64,000 nucleotides of DNA from Mikania micrantha (lineage: Eukaryota > Streptophyta > Magnoliopsida > Asterales > Asteraceae), in assembly GCA_009363875.1 (NCBI GenBank), contig CM018695.1, forward strand, positions 67,144,907 to 67,208,906. Reading direction: 5' to 3'. Both the position numbers and the translations under genes were made by a program. How positions within the stretch are numbered: position 1 is the first letter of the stretch; each line of letters opens with the position of its first letter. Shown piece by piece: positions 1 through 10,900 of the stretch. A model generated the notes under the pieces. It made no database searches. It saw only the letters and a program-made list of their open reading frames with translations, and was not told the DNA's origin.

Positions 1-2484
1 GGAACATTGCTTTGTCAATGCTTCTAATGTCAACCTTAGGCAAGGTGCAAAAATCTCTCGCCTTCTTGTATAATTCGACCTTTCCGCTCATTCTTTTCAC
101 CAAGTAGATGTCTCTGACTTTGTCATACATCCAGCAGCATATGTTTGACCTGTCGTTACAAACAACAAACAGGTTTCTGTCGTCTGATATGAATGTATGC
201 TCTGGATGTTTGTCTCCCATATCTTTGAACCATGCAGCTTTATCAACAGGAGGAGAGGGCGTCCAGTCCTTCTTTCTGTCAAACCAGCTGTTTATCAGTT
301 CGCGTAGAGAGGTGACTTCCTTGCCCAATGCATCAATATATTTGTGGGCATACAAATAATCGATATAAGGATCCGATGACACATTGCCAAGTATGATGTT
401 CTCTGGTTCTTTGGCTTGATCCTCTGTCGGTTCGCCGGGTGACTCAAAATCAAAGTCATCAGGAAGATCATCAAATATATTTTCAAGCCCGGCACTTGAA
501 GTCTCATCTGGCTGAACACAGTCTCCAAATAAAATGTCATCAGGAATGTCTCCAAAAAGATCATCATAAAGTCCTGGAGGCTTTCCTGATGAAGATGGAT
601 TTCCAGATGCTCCTCCCTGATCCTTATCGTCTGGAAGGCCTTGATCCTTTTTATCAGATGGGTCATCATCTCTCTTGTCTTCTTTGTCTCTATTATCATC
701 TTCCTTGTCTTTCTTGTCATCCTTATCATCATCATCATTATCATCATCAATATCATCATCATCACTGTCATCACTGAAATCCAAGACTTCGTCCTCAGAC
801 TCGGAGACTTCTTCTCCTTTGAGTCGCTTAATGTCTTTCTTCATCTTGTGGTTTTCCAGCAAAATAAATTGGATGAAATTTTCATGAGCTTTGATCTTTC
901 CTTTACATTTGTTCAGATGGGCGCAGATCTTGATCTTTCCTTCACGCAAGTTCTTGATCATGCCATCCTTGATCTCAGCATCTTTCTCTAACTGAAAAAC
1001 ACGTTCTTGCAATCCAATAAGATCCACAGGCACCTGCATTGGCTCATAGGGTGAATCGGAATGTAAAGGAGATTTTCCTTTGTCGCTTCCGGAGTGGGGT
1101 GGAGGTGATAGGGTCTTGGTGTGTGGAAGGGTTGTGGTGGATGGACGAGAAGTGGGGATTTTGATGACGAGCTTAGGTTTGGTTGGTTTGGGTTTAGAGA
1201 TTAAAGGCTTAGAAGGTGGAGGTTGTGGAGGTGATTGAGTAACCGGTGGAGGTGAAAGTGGTTTTGTAACGGGAGGTGGTGAAGGTGGTTGTGTAAGTGT
1301 AGGAGGTGGTGAGAGTGGCTTGGTCGTTGTAGGTGGCTTGGGTTGTGTAGATGGAGGTGGTTGTGTGAGTGGAGTTGGTTGTGTAGGCGGAGGTGGTTGT
1401 GGTTGAGTAGGTGCCTGAGACATGATGGAAGCTGCAGATGAGAAAGATAAACTCGAGAACATCGTCTGAAGTCGTGGATCTCTTTTTCTCTTGGCCATTG
1501 TCTTTTGCCTCTTCTTCTTTGGCGACGACTCAGGAGTAGGAGTATAATCTACATCCTGTGCCTCCTCTCTTTCTTGCCTGGTAGGAGGTGGCCCCTCTGG
1601 GATGAAATCTTCACTTGACAAAGAGGTAGGCTCAGCCCTTGAACCTGTAGCTTGGGTGTCGTGCTCGTCAGCGACAATGGCAATAGGGGTGCCTTGATCT
1701 TCCACAACGTTGTCTTCCCCCACAAATCGTCCGAACTTGATCAGAGGCCTTTGACCAACATATTGCTTCTTCCCTCGCTTGTTCATCTTCATATAGCCAA
1801 AGATGTCATCACGCATCGTTTTGATTCCCAGAGTGCCGACAGTGGGAACCAGATCCTGGTGCAGTTTGTTGATGACGATCTGTATGAAGCGAGGAAATGC
1901 CAGAAACCTCTCCTTTCTCTTTCCCTTGATGTTAGCATACATGTCAAGAAATATCATTCTTGAAAAGTTGAAATCCATTCCCAGAGCCAGAGCTGTCAAA
2001 CAGGAGCTCAGTGTCTGATTCAGCACATCATACCCGCCTTTCCTTCCGGACAGACACTGTGTGACAACATGAGCCAGATATCTCCGGTAGGGATGGAGAA
2101 GTTTCTTCTCGGTAGGAGGATAAGCACCCTCGTGTCCCATCTGGAAGATAGTACGGTTGACCAAATCCTGGTCCAACTCAACCGGATCTGTATCCTTGTC
2201 TCCAATTGCAGACATTCTCGTAGGATCTACTCTGTGATGGTGATTGACTTCCCTTGAATATTCCCAACAATACTGATGTCTCCATTACTGTTAGTGTGCT
2301 CAGTAATGGTGCTCCAAAAGCTCTCAATATAATCAGAAAAGATGGTAGGATGCTCCATGATAGCATAGTTTACTGGAGACAAAATCAGACCATCGATCAT
2401 GCTCTTGAACTCTGAATGTTTTTGCGGTGGATCTCCGAGGTACGCTGACATGTTGTGATCAGGTACGAATCGTAGGTCTGCCAT
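1..2484 (-). pseudogene. Sirevirus third ORF (env-like position), partial, one frameshift
   Basis: The reading starts at ATG 2,484 (protein begins MADLRFVPDH) and stays open about 85 codons to a TAG at 2,229-2,227. The adjacent frame then continues from about 2,215 without a stop to position 1, about 735 codons. One small indel near 2,228 explains the switch. In order the protein shows an N-terminal globular region (2,484-1,700), a basic stretch with KKKRQK (about 1,520-1,490) that could be a nuclear signal, a Pro/Gln/Thr-rich segment (about 1,430-1,150), a Leu/Lys-rich likely coiled coil (about 1,020-830), an Asp/Lys run (about 780-640) and a Trp-rich C-terminal region. I see no signal peptide or clear membrane segment, so a retroviral envelope role is not supported. 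Similar N termini are common in Asteraceae retroelement proteins, from memory. Function unknown. Confidence 0.75.
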
Positions 2485-2529
2485 CTGAAAAAGGAAACTG
2501 ATTAAGTTAATCAAATATGAAGAGTATAC

Positions 2530-3240
2530 GAAACAATCAGTAGTACACGAATAACTTGTGAAATTTTCTAAGTGTAAAAGTTTGTACTCGATACAACTGT
2601 TGTACACGAGGAACTTGTGAAATTTCTAAGTCTCGATTACACGAAGTTATTGTAGTACACGAAAATCAATCTATACACGAACTACAAGCTGTACACGAAA
2701 TTTTTGAGTATTCAAAGTTGATGCTGTACACGAAGTAAGAGTGTACTCGAAAATTGTTCGTGGACACGAAGTTGTTCGTGTACTCGAAAGTTCATATTTC
2801 GTGTACTGAAAAATCCTTGAAAAGTTTAACATTTTGGCTCCTTAGAATTTCTAATCCGGTTCAATATACTAGGAATTGAAAGGCGAATAACATATTTACA
2901 GATTGCCTTCCAATTTCAAGTATTTCTTGGTCAATTTGACCAAAAACTTTCTGTATTCGAAAGTTGCGTACTCGAAAATCAATTTTGACCATAACTTTCG
3001 AATGCACGGTCAAAATTTGATAAAATTCTATACCTAGGGTCGCCTAATGATGATCTATAAGATGGCCGGAGTAGAAGTTTGAGATCGGGTCTAGAAATCG
3101 AAATCGCCTCAGAGCAATAATCTGTACTCGAAGTGAAGAAACCTCGTACACGAAATTGTGGTATTCAAAATTAAATATCGGTGGACTATTTATAGGGTCA
3201 CTTCGAATACACATTTTTGTGTACACGATTTCAAGTACAA
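2530..3240. repeat. array of GTAC(A/T)CGAA motifs upstream of ORF3
   Basis: About 15-20 copies of GTACACGAA, GTACTCGAA or GTATTCGAA are scattered over 700 bases. They are half-sites of the palindrome TTCG(A/T)GTAC(A/T)CGAA, and some lie in head-to-head pairs (about 2,757-2,790). The same motif is dense in the 5' LTR and leader of this element (10,450-11,206) and not evident in gag or pol. Confidence 0.75.
3187..3194 (-). promoter_or_regulatory. TATA box upstream of ORF3
   Basis: The minus strand reads TATAAATAG, the same 9-mer as the TATA box in the element's own 5' LTR (11,109-11,117). As in the LTR, copies of the GTGTACACGA motif lie just upstream (3,201-3,228). It is about 700 bases before the ORF3 start codon. 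An internal promoter for ORF3 is an inference. Confidence 0.5.
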
Positions 3241-3280
3241 ACACTTAGTTAATTTTCGATTTAAAAATTCTAACTTTTCT

Positions 3281-3323
3281 AAAATAAAATAAAATAAAAT
3301 AAAATAAAATAAAATAAAATAAA
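3281..3323. repeat. (AAAAT)n microsatellite
   Basis: Eight perfect AAAAT units plus a short tail in the pol-ORF3 spacer. Confidence 0.95.
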
Positions 3324-4409
3324 CTTTGAACAAGTTTAAAGTTTAGTCGGTTCAAATTTTGTGGGATCAAATCTGTTATCAAAATTTTAACCATCTTAGT
3401 TAATTTCTCAGCGAAGCACAACCTTTAAATAGCTATTCCCCACCAATGATTTCCACTCGTTAATCCATTTCTTAAAAATCAGTTATATGATCAAGTTTTT
3501 CTGAAAATATCTTATTGGAAATTTGTGATCAATTAGATTGTAAGACTAGATTAATATGCAACCTATCAGTCTTGTTAAATCCTTTGTTTTAAACTTTGAT
3601 TGTGTTTCAACGAACTTAAAATCATTTTGATAGAGTTTTAAGATGAGAAAAGAAAAGAACATATCTATTAGATTAGAATCAAGAACAAGAAGGGGTTCTA
3701 TCATCGTGTGCTCATTGGCATCTTTTATTTACTGATCTGCAGACACATTGGTCTTAACGTCACACATTCAGGTCTTTGCTTACGCAAAACATAGAATGCT
3801 TCAGTAGGCAGTTCCCGCTCTTTGTTTGCACAAAACATAGGAAATACCTGAGTTTTTCAAACATAATTTTAAGTTTATAGAAACACAATCTCGTTTTGAT
3901 TAAAGGATTTAATCTAGAAGTCAAATAGTTGTCACACATTTCTAGTTATCTAATGATCATAATTTCACACTTATTTATCTATTTATATGTATTTTAAGTT
4001 TGATCAAGTCTGATTATTTAAGTTTTGAAAAACTTATTTCAACTTCTTAGCATAGAATAGATATTCAAGGTTGTGATTCCTTTTGAAATCATATTAAGAT
4101 AGTGAAATTTTGATCCTTAGAGATTATTTCACTTCCCAATTTGATCGATTCACTTTGCTTGTCCAAATAAAATCTTTTTGTATTTTCTTAAGTTTTTGTA
4201 AAGTTAAAAGTTAAAAATGTTTTTGTAATTTTCCTAACTCCCCCTAAACTTATAGATTATCTTAGACTGACTCAAAAACCGAAAATCTTTTTGTTGTTTT
4301 TAATTTTGACTCAAAGAACGAAAAATCTTTTTGTTGTTTTGTAAATTTTCTCCCCCTAAATTTGTGAACTGAGTAAGACACAAATTTTAATTTATTTACA
4401 AAAATGCTT

Positions 4410-7400
4410 TTAATTAAAGCTTATTAATTTGAGAGAGGCAAGCAAGTGATGGAAACGTGCTGTATCGAACGGTTTTGTGAAAAGGTCCGCTAGATTGTCA
4501 TCAGTGTGGACCTTTTCAAGATGAATCAGCTTTCGTTCGAAACAGTCACGGATGAAGTGAATCCGGATGTCAATATGTTTAGTTTTGGAGTGTTGTACCG
4601 GATTCTTGACGATCTGTAGGGCTGCTTCATTGTCACAAAAAATAGGAGAGTCAAGGCGATCTCCCAGGTACTGACACCCACCAGTGGTTGACTTCCTATC
4701 CAGGTTACATCCACCAAAGTCACTGTCTGAGTATGCAAATAATTGAAACTCAGAGTTCTTTGGGTACCAAAGTTCGAGTTTAGGCTTCCCGACTAGGTAC
4801 CGAAAGATTCTCTTGACAGCTATGAGGTGAGATGCCTTTGGATTTGCCTGATATCTGGCACACTGACATACTGAGAACATAATGTCTGGACGACTAGCAG
4901 TCAGATACATCAGAGAACCAATCATTGAGCGATAGAGGTGCTGATCAACATCTCCACCTTCCGAATCCGAAGTCAGGATAGGACGAGCAGCCACAGGAGT
5001 AGATGCTGGTTTTGAATCCATCATTTTGAACTTGGTCAAAATGTCTGTGACATACTTTCCTTGGTGAATCAGCACACCTTTTGGATCTTGCTTGACTTGT
5101 AGACCTAGAAAGAAGGTCATTTCTCCCATCGCGCTCATTTCAAATTTATTTTTCATCACCCCTTCAAATTCCTTGCACAACGCCGAGCTGGTGGAGCCAA
5201 ATATGATGTCATCCACATAGATTTGAACGAGAATTAAATCATCCTTATCTTTGCGAGCGAACAAAGTCTGATCAATGGCTCCACGGGTATATCCATTTGC
5301 AAGCAGATGATCAGTAAGTGTTGCATACCACGCTCGCGGTGCCTGATGAAGACCATAGAGAGCTTTGTCTAACTTGTAGACGTGGTCAGGGAACTGAGAA
5401 TCTTCAAACCCAGGAGGCTGGCATACATAGATTTCTTCTTTTACCTTTCCATACAGAAACGCTGTCTTCACATCCATCTGATACACCGTGAAGTTCATGT
5501 AGGAGGCATACGCTAAGAAAATCCGTATTGCTTCAAGTCTTACAACAGGTGCAAAGACTTCCTCATAATCTATCCCCTCTTGCTGATAGAAGCCTTGAAC
5601 AACCAATCGGGCCTTGTTTCTGATAATGACACCTGAGCCATCTCGTTTGTTTCTGAAAACCCATCTGGTTCCGATAGGCAGTTTCCCTTTTGGCAAAGAA
5701 ACCAGATTCCATACTTTGAGCTTCTGAAACTGAATCAGCTCTTCTTGCATTGCTTCAACCCAGCTGGACTCTTTGAGAGCCATTTTGACATTCTTGGGTT
5801 CAACCTGCGAAATAAAACAAGAATATAAACAAGAGTTAATTGGACCTGATTGACTGCGAGAAATTGTCTCTTCAGGTAGCATGTTCTGAGCTGCAGTAGA
5901 TCTGCTTCGAGTGAGAACGCCTTCTGAGAGAGGTCCAATAATATTCTCAACTGGATGATTCTTGTTTATGCTAAGTGTTGGCATTTCGTCCACTGCTAGG
6001 TTGTCTAGCAAGTTGCTGATGTTGTTAACTTGAGCCTCACTTGAAGAAGAGATGTTGTCAATAAGAGCAATTTCACTTGCTTCAGCTCCATGATCCACAC
6101 AGTGTTCCTCAGGTATGCTATCTGAGAACAATGGATTATCAAAAGTCTGGTGGGAAGAGGATGAGGTTTGATCAGTGTCAGGAAGAGGCTGAACCGACTG
6201 AGAAGTGTCTGGTTCTGATGGAAGAACTTCATGAATTGGTGTTGGCTGAGCTGGACGGGCACGATTATACATCCCTGGAGGGTCAACTGTCAGGTGACTA
6301 GGATCACAAGGAACATAGTCAACCCTGTAGTCCACGTCATCACCCGTATAAAACTCATCAGCTTGCTCAGATACTCCTGCGTTCTCGGATGTAGTGCTGA
6401 AGGGCCTAAAAGTGGAGTCATACTCAAACAGCCAGTTTGGACCAGAACTGGCATCAGTAGAGTTCATTTCTTGCCAATCAATGTAGTATGATTCCACAAT
6501 CACCCGAGTCTTCTTTATATAAACTCTGTATGCTGCTTTTTCAGACGAATAACCCACGAAGTAACACTCATCCGCCTTGTCATCAAACTTGTGATTAGGC
6601 TCAGTGTGAAGAAGAGTGCAAGGACATCCAAATGACTTGAAGTGTCCAACTTTGGGTTTTTGATTGAAGAGAATCTCGTAAGGAGTCTTCTGATGACGCT
6701 TGTTCAGGAGTGCTCTATTTTGAACATAGCAAGCAGTGTTGACTGCTTCGGCCCAGAAGAAGATAGGCTGCTTTGATTCTGACAACATTGTTCGTGCAGC
6801 TTCTATAAGTGTTCTGTTCCTTCTTTCAGCAACTCCATTTTGCTGAGGAGTTCTTGCTGCACTGTATTGCCTAGTGATTCCTTTCTCATCACAGAAATCT
6901 ATAAGAGTCTGATTTCTGAATTCAGTGCCGTTATCAGTTCTAATTACCTTGACCTTCAAATTTCTCTGATTTTCAATTAAGGTAATAAACTTCTTCAGAA
7001 TCTCTGGAGTCTCATCCTTCTTGGCTAGAAAGAATACCCAAGTGAATCTGGAATAATCATTAGTCACTACCAGACAGTATGACTTCTTCCCGATGCTCAT
7101 CACATTGACCGGTCCGAAGAGATCCATATGAAGAAGTTGAAGAACTGAGGAGATTGAGTTGAATAACTTTGGCCATTGGGGTCTTTTGTGTTGCTTCCCC
7201 TTGGCACAAGCAATAACGTGATCTCCCTTGGCTAATCTGTTTAGATTCTTTAGATTTACGTGACCCAGCCTCCGATGCCACAACAGACAGTCATGCTCCG
7301 ATGCCTTTGAGAACAAGCAAGTGTTCTCAGTGAATGAGTTTGAATTCATATTGATAATGTAGGCATTGTTTATCCTTGGAGTTCTCATCAAAATCCACTT

Positions 7401-7754
7401 CTCAGGCACCACAAATCCAGGTTTTAGAATAAGACACTCCTTGTTTGTGAAATGTGTGGAGAAACTCTTGTCACAGATTTGAGAAACACTCAGAAGACTG
7501 TGATTGAGCTCTTCAACATAGTACACATCTTCAAAACTGAGAGTTCCATTTGTGACAGTGCCTTTCATGCTTATCCTTCCTCCCTTGTCTCCAGCAAATG
7601 ACACATACCCTCCGTTGAATGGTGTAACTTCATGTAACTGAGAAAAATCCCCAGTCATGTGCCGGGAGCAGCCGCTATCTACATACCAAACATTTTTGAG
7701 CTTGTTTGGCTGTCCCTGCATTTCACACACAATCAATGAGAAACAGGTACCCAA
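4410..7754 (-). CDS. Copia pol: protease, integrase, reverse transcriptase, truncated RNase H
   Basis: This 1,114-codon frame has no internal stop. The aspartic protease motif VDSGCSRHMTG is near residues 25-35. Integrase follows with the HRRLGH zinc-binding start, a catalytic core with MDLFGP and RTDNGTEF and a downstream PQQNGVAERRN segment; the zinc-binding region is shortened and appears to lack one of the expected Cys residues. Reverse transcriptase shows the TAFLYG block and YVDDIIFGS. In RNase H the reading jumps from GGCQYLGDRL to FCDNEAALQI, so the middle segment that normally carries TEAEY is missing. The frame overlaps the end of the gag frame by 22 bases in another frame; the first ATG is only a nominal start, as pol is normally made as part of a Gag-Pol product. 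The protein would not complete reverse transcription unaided. Confidence 0.9.
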   Translation of the reverse strand: MGTCFSLIVCEMQGQPNKLKNVWYVDSGCSRHMTGDFSQLHEVTPFNGGYVSFAGDKGGRISMKGTVTNGTLSFEDVYYVEELNHSLLSVSQICDKSFSTHFTNKECLILKPGFVVPEKWILMRTPRINNAYIINMNSNSFTENTCLFSKASEHDCLLWHRRLGHVNLKNLNRLAKGDHVIACAKGKQHKRPQWPKLFNSISSVLQLLHMDLFGPVNVMSIGKKSYCLVVTNDYSRFTWVFFLAKKDETPEILKKFITLIENQRNLKVKVIRTDNGTEFRNQTLIDFCDEKGITRQYSAARTPQQNGVAERRNRTLIEAARTMLSESKQPIFFWAEAVNTACYVQNRALLNKRHQKTPYEILFNQKPKVGHFKSFGCPCTLLHTEPNHKFDDKADECYFVGYSSEKAAYRVYIKKTRVIVESYYIDWQEMNSTDASSGPNWLFEYDSTFRPFSTTSENAGVSEQADEFYTGDDVDYRVDYVPCDPSHLTVDPPGMYNRARPAQPTPIHEVLPSEPDTSQSVQPLPDTDQTSSSSHQTFDNPLFSDSIPEEHCVDHGAEASEIALIDNISSSSEAQVNNISNLLDNLAVDEMPTLSINKNHPVENIIGPLSEGVLTRSRSTAAQNMLPEETISRSQSGPINSCLYSCFISQVEPKNVKMALKESSWVEAMQEELIQFQKLKVWNLVSLPKGKLPIGTRWVFRNKRDGSGVIIRNKARLVVQGFYQQEGIDYEEVFAPVVRLEAIRIFLAYASYMNFTVYQMDVKTAFLYGKVKEEIYVCQPPGFEDSQFPDHVYKLDKALYGLHQAPRAWYATLTDHLLANGYTRGAIDQTLFARKDKDDLILVQIYVDDIIFGSTSSALCKEFEGVMKNKFEMSAMGEMTFFLGLQVKQDPKGVLIHQGKYVTDILTKFKMMDSKPASTPVAARPILTSDSEGGDVDQHLYRSMIGSLMYLTASRPDIMFSVCQCARYQANPKASHLIAVKRIFRYLVGKPKLELWYPKNSEFQLFAYSDSDFGGCNLDRKSTTGGCQYLGDRLDSPIFCDNEAALQIVKNPVQHSKTKHIDIRIHFIRDCFERKLIHLEKVHTDDNLADLFTKPFDTARFHHLLASLKLISFN

Positions 7755-10433
7755 ACCATAACAGGTGTAGGTACTTTGGTAATGGAAGAGACTCTGTCCT
7801 TGGGTTTGGGTTTGGGTCTGTTTTTGGGTCTGTCTGAGTTGTACCTAATATGTTTTGTCATGCTTCCACTGCCCTGGTTAACTGGTTTTGTCTTAATTTT
7901 GAAAATCCTTTGTGTTTGCTTATGAAAATTAGATGGAGGTTTGTTGGATTTCTTAGGTCTTTTTGCAGTGGAAGAAGTCTGAGTCTGTGTCTCCTTATGA
8001 GAGGTTGCCTTAGGCTTGGAGGATGGTAAGGTCCTCACATGTTTATTAACTGGTTTAGCCTTAGGGATGACCTTCTGATTCTTCCCATAGAAGAATTCAG
8101 TAGGTCGGTGCAGACAGTGTCTAGCAATGTGGCCTGGTTTCCCACATGCATAACAGCAGACCTTTTGGTGAAATTCAATTGGGTCAAAGGACTTTACATC
8201 ACAGTTACTTTGAATAGAGGATGAGGTGGGAATATAAGGTTCACAGTTAGGGTTCAACAGTGAACTTTCCTCTTTGGTAACTGTGGAATGAGCCGGTGCA
8301 GTCTGTGTTGTTAAAGGAGAGAGTTGATTTTATAGCAAACGTTTTCTGAAAATGTTTCAACATATCATTAAGATTAATGTCAATTTCATCGAATTTTCAA
8401 ACAAAATCAGTTTTTGGAACAAAAGATGATTTGCTTGTAGATGTTGAACACTTTGTGCTCTTCCCTGCACTTCTTTCTACCTTCTTCTCCTTTAAACCTG
8501 CAACACTTAGTTTTTCTGCACAAACCTCATAATCATTAGTCATAATAGGGTCAGCTGTGTGCATAACTAGTTCGGTGGGGAAATCGCAAGCACGACTAGA
8601 ATCCAATTCCAAGTCATCAACAGATGTGTTGATCCTTGGCATGCATGAGTAATTATGGTTAAAAGGTGGTGCACACTCCTTATAACCAAGACCCTTGTTA
8701 TCCCTCTTGAATTGTATGCTTACCATGTTTTCTAAAACTTTACTTGAATAGTCAAATTGTTCACATTTTACTGAAGTTTTAGAAAGCTAAGTTTTGACTT
8801 GGTCCAACTCTAAAGTGAGTTCATCGATTTTGCGTCGAGCATCTCGATAGTTGGACTCTTTGTCACTTAAGAGTTCTTTTAGCCTTGCCACATCCCGACC
8901 CTCTGCTTCAAGTTTTCTTTTAAAAATTCCTTCATTTTTAAGAAATTCTGAGTTAAAGTATTTAAGTTTATTTACTTCTTTAATTAATGATTCATTGTGT
9001 GACCTGTACTTAAATACTTTATTTATGCATGAGGTAGAGCAAAGATTTTCAGTTACCTCCTTCTGCTTGTCATCCACCTCTGCCATGAATGCATGACTTA
9101 AAGTCAGCTCCAGTTCCTGCACCTGATCACTCCAGTCATAGGAGTCAGTCTCTTGAGTTACCAACGCTTTAGATGTGCTAGCACTTCCTCCTGTAGCTGC
9201 ATTCCCTGACTTCTCTTCAGGCTTCTTTTCTCCTCCTTCCTTAGCCACCTTTGGCTGCTTACATTCCCTGGCAAAGTGACCCGGTTGGTCACAGTTGTAA
9301 CATCGCAATTTTGACTTATCAAAGCCAAGCTTCTTCCCCGGAGCGTTTCCAAAGCTGTTTCTTCCATATTTCTTGATGAACTTCTTTGCTCTGAACACAG
9401 CCATTGCCATCTGCCATGAGATATCCATTTCTTCTACATCAGCTGGATTAATCTGCTCTAAGTTGTCTTGAGTGAGATTTGAGGGTGTCAATTCTCCAGC
9501 TATGAAAGCATTGTAGCTATTCATGAATCCCTTAAACAGCAGCAGATTCTCTTCACTTTCTGGATTGACTTTAGGCACCGATCCATCTTGTCCAGATGAC
9601 AGGAAGGCAGTCTCAAAAGGAACTCCATGAGATGAAGAAGGCTGATAATGTTGCATTCCTTGTGATTGAAGATTGATTGCTGACAGAAAAGCAGAGTTTT
9701 CAGAAGTAGGTGCAATGCCCATTGACCTGGCATGATTCAGTGCTCTCTACTTATCATCCATATCATATGAGTTGATAATTGAGATCAACTCACTCAAGGA
9801 AGTCTTGTACATGTCCTTGGTCCTTTTGATAGTTGTACAGTTAGAGTTCCAAGTGTAACGTAGTGAATTCAGCAGCTTCTTGTTCACCTCTCCCTTAGTC
9901 ATCTCAATCCCAGAACTGGTCATCTCAGTCATCAGATGTGTGAATCTGTTGAGTTGTGCTTCTAGAGACTCTCCTTTGATGTGGTTAAACATGTTGAATC
10001 TCTGCCTGAGCATATCCTTCCGACTCTCTCTCATGTCCTCATTGCCTTCGAATCTTTCAACCAATGCATTCCACAGATCCTTTGCTGTTTTGTGCTCCTT
10101 AAATCCATGAGCAACGTCAGTTGATAGTGCCATAGTGATTGATGCATATGCCTTCTCATCCTTTTCCATCAATAGTATGTCATTGTCAGTATACAGCTCA
10201 GGATCCTTAGGAACAAGAGGACCATTTATCTCACTTTGGTATGAGGGCACATAGGGACCCTCCTCAATGGATCTCCAAATTTTTGGATCGGTATACTTGA
10301 TGAAAGATTGAAATCTGAATTTCCAATCTTGGAAGTTATCTCCTGACACGAGCCTTGGCGGTTTTGTTCCAGTGCCGATTTCATTGTCCAGATTGAGCAA
10401 GTTGGACAAGTTAGTCAAATTCTTTGAAGCCAT
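7733..10433 (-). pseudogene. Sirevirus gag, interrupted
   Basis: The capsid/nucleocapsid precursor starts at ATG 10,433 (MASKNLTNLSN). The N-terminal part has the copia gag capsid signature (SGDNFQDWKF, then KDLWNALVERFEGN). A first CCHC knuckle, CYNCDQPGHFARECKQP, lies near 9,300, and a long charged, coiled-coil-like tail follows. A second knuckle, CYACGKPGHIARHC, lies near 8,140 before a Lys-rich end. In-frame stops occur at 9,749-9,747 (TAG where CAG fits), 8,789-8,787 and 8,399-8,397, and the frame shifts near 8,320. Two knuckles and great length are Sirevirus traits. No full-length Gag is expected from this copy. Confidence 0.85.
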
Positions 10434-10886
10434 TGTTAATCAGAAAATTTCTAAGTGTTGTACACGAACTCCCTGTATTTCCCTGTAGATGAAAGTCAAT
10501 AAAGCTGCCCGAAGTGAACAAATCAGTCCACACTCGAAATCCTGGTTGTAATCGAAATCGAGTACACGAAAATCAAGCTGTATTCGAAACCTCTGTGTAC
10601 TCGAAGATTATGTTGTATTCGAAACCTTTGTGTATTCGAAAATGATGCTGTACTCGAAACTTTTCTGTATTCGAACTCTAACTGATCTTCGAACACTCTG
10701 CCTATACTCGAAATAGCTGAACTCTAAAAATTTTGAAGTCGAAAATACTTAAGAAAAATTTTAAAAAATTATTTCTTAAGATTCAGAGTCCCAAATTTAT
10801 ACAGTAGCTAGTAGGAGTAAAGAAGAATGAAAAAGTAGCAAACTTGCTTAGAAAAGTTGTTACCTGATGATGAAAAGAGCACTCAA
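10434..10886 (-). other. Untranslated leader between PBS and gag, rich in palindromic half-sites
   Basis: The 450-base leader has no ORF. From 10,455 to 10,720 it carries about ten copies of GTACACGAA, GTACTCGAA or GTATTCGAA, the motif also found in the LTR and upstream of ORF3. A packaging or expression role is possible but not shown. Confidence 0.7.
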
Positions 10887-10898
10887 GCTCTGATACCA
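10887..10898 (-). promoter_or_regulatory. Primer-binding site, initiator Met-tRNA type
   Basis: The minus strand reads TGGTATCAGAGC, the standard plant PBS complementary to the initiator tRNA-Met 3' end. It sits two bases inside the LTR boundary and fixes the element's orientation. Confidence 0.95.
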
Positions 10899-10900
10899 CT

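Larger units (their letters stand above)
2485..4409 (-). other. pol-ORF3 spacer with PPT-like tracts
   Basis: This 1.9-kb AT-rich stretch has no ORF of note. Two identical minus-strand copies of TTTAGGGGGAG (4,360-4,350 and 4,248-4,238) lie 50-170 bases past the pol stop. They look like polypurine tracts, which normally sit next to a 3' LTR, and each is followed by a near-duplicate block (4,268-4,301 against 4,309-4,340). Multiple PPT-like tracts after pol are a known Sirevirus trait. The 2,530-3,240 part carries a palindrome array and a TATA box described separately. Confidence 0.65.

Noticed and set aside
295..991. Open frames on both strands in the acidic region (Met/Ile-rich, His-rich and Ser/Leu-rich translations)
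   Set aside because: They are alternative-frame readings of the GAT-rich acidic run in ORF3, which is open in its own frame over the whole region.
6005..6491. Frames on both strands inside pol
   Set aside because: Shadows of the long pol frame, with no family motif of their own.
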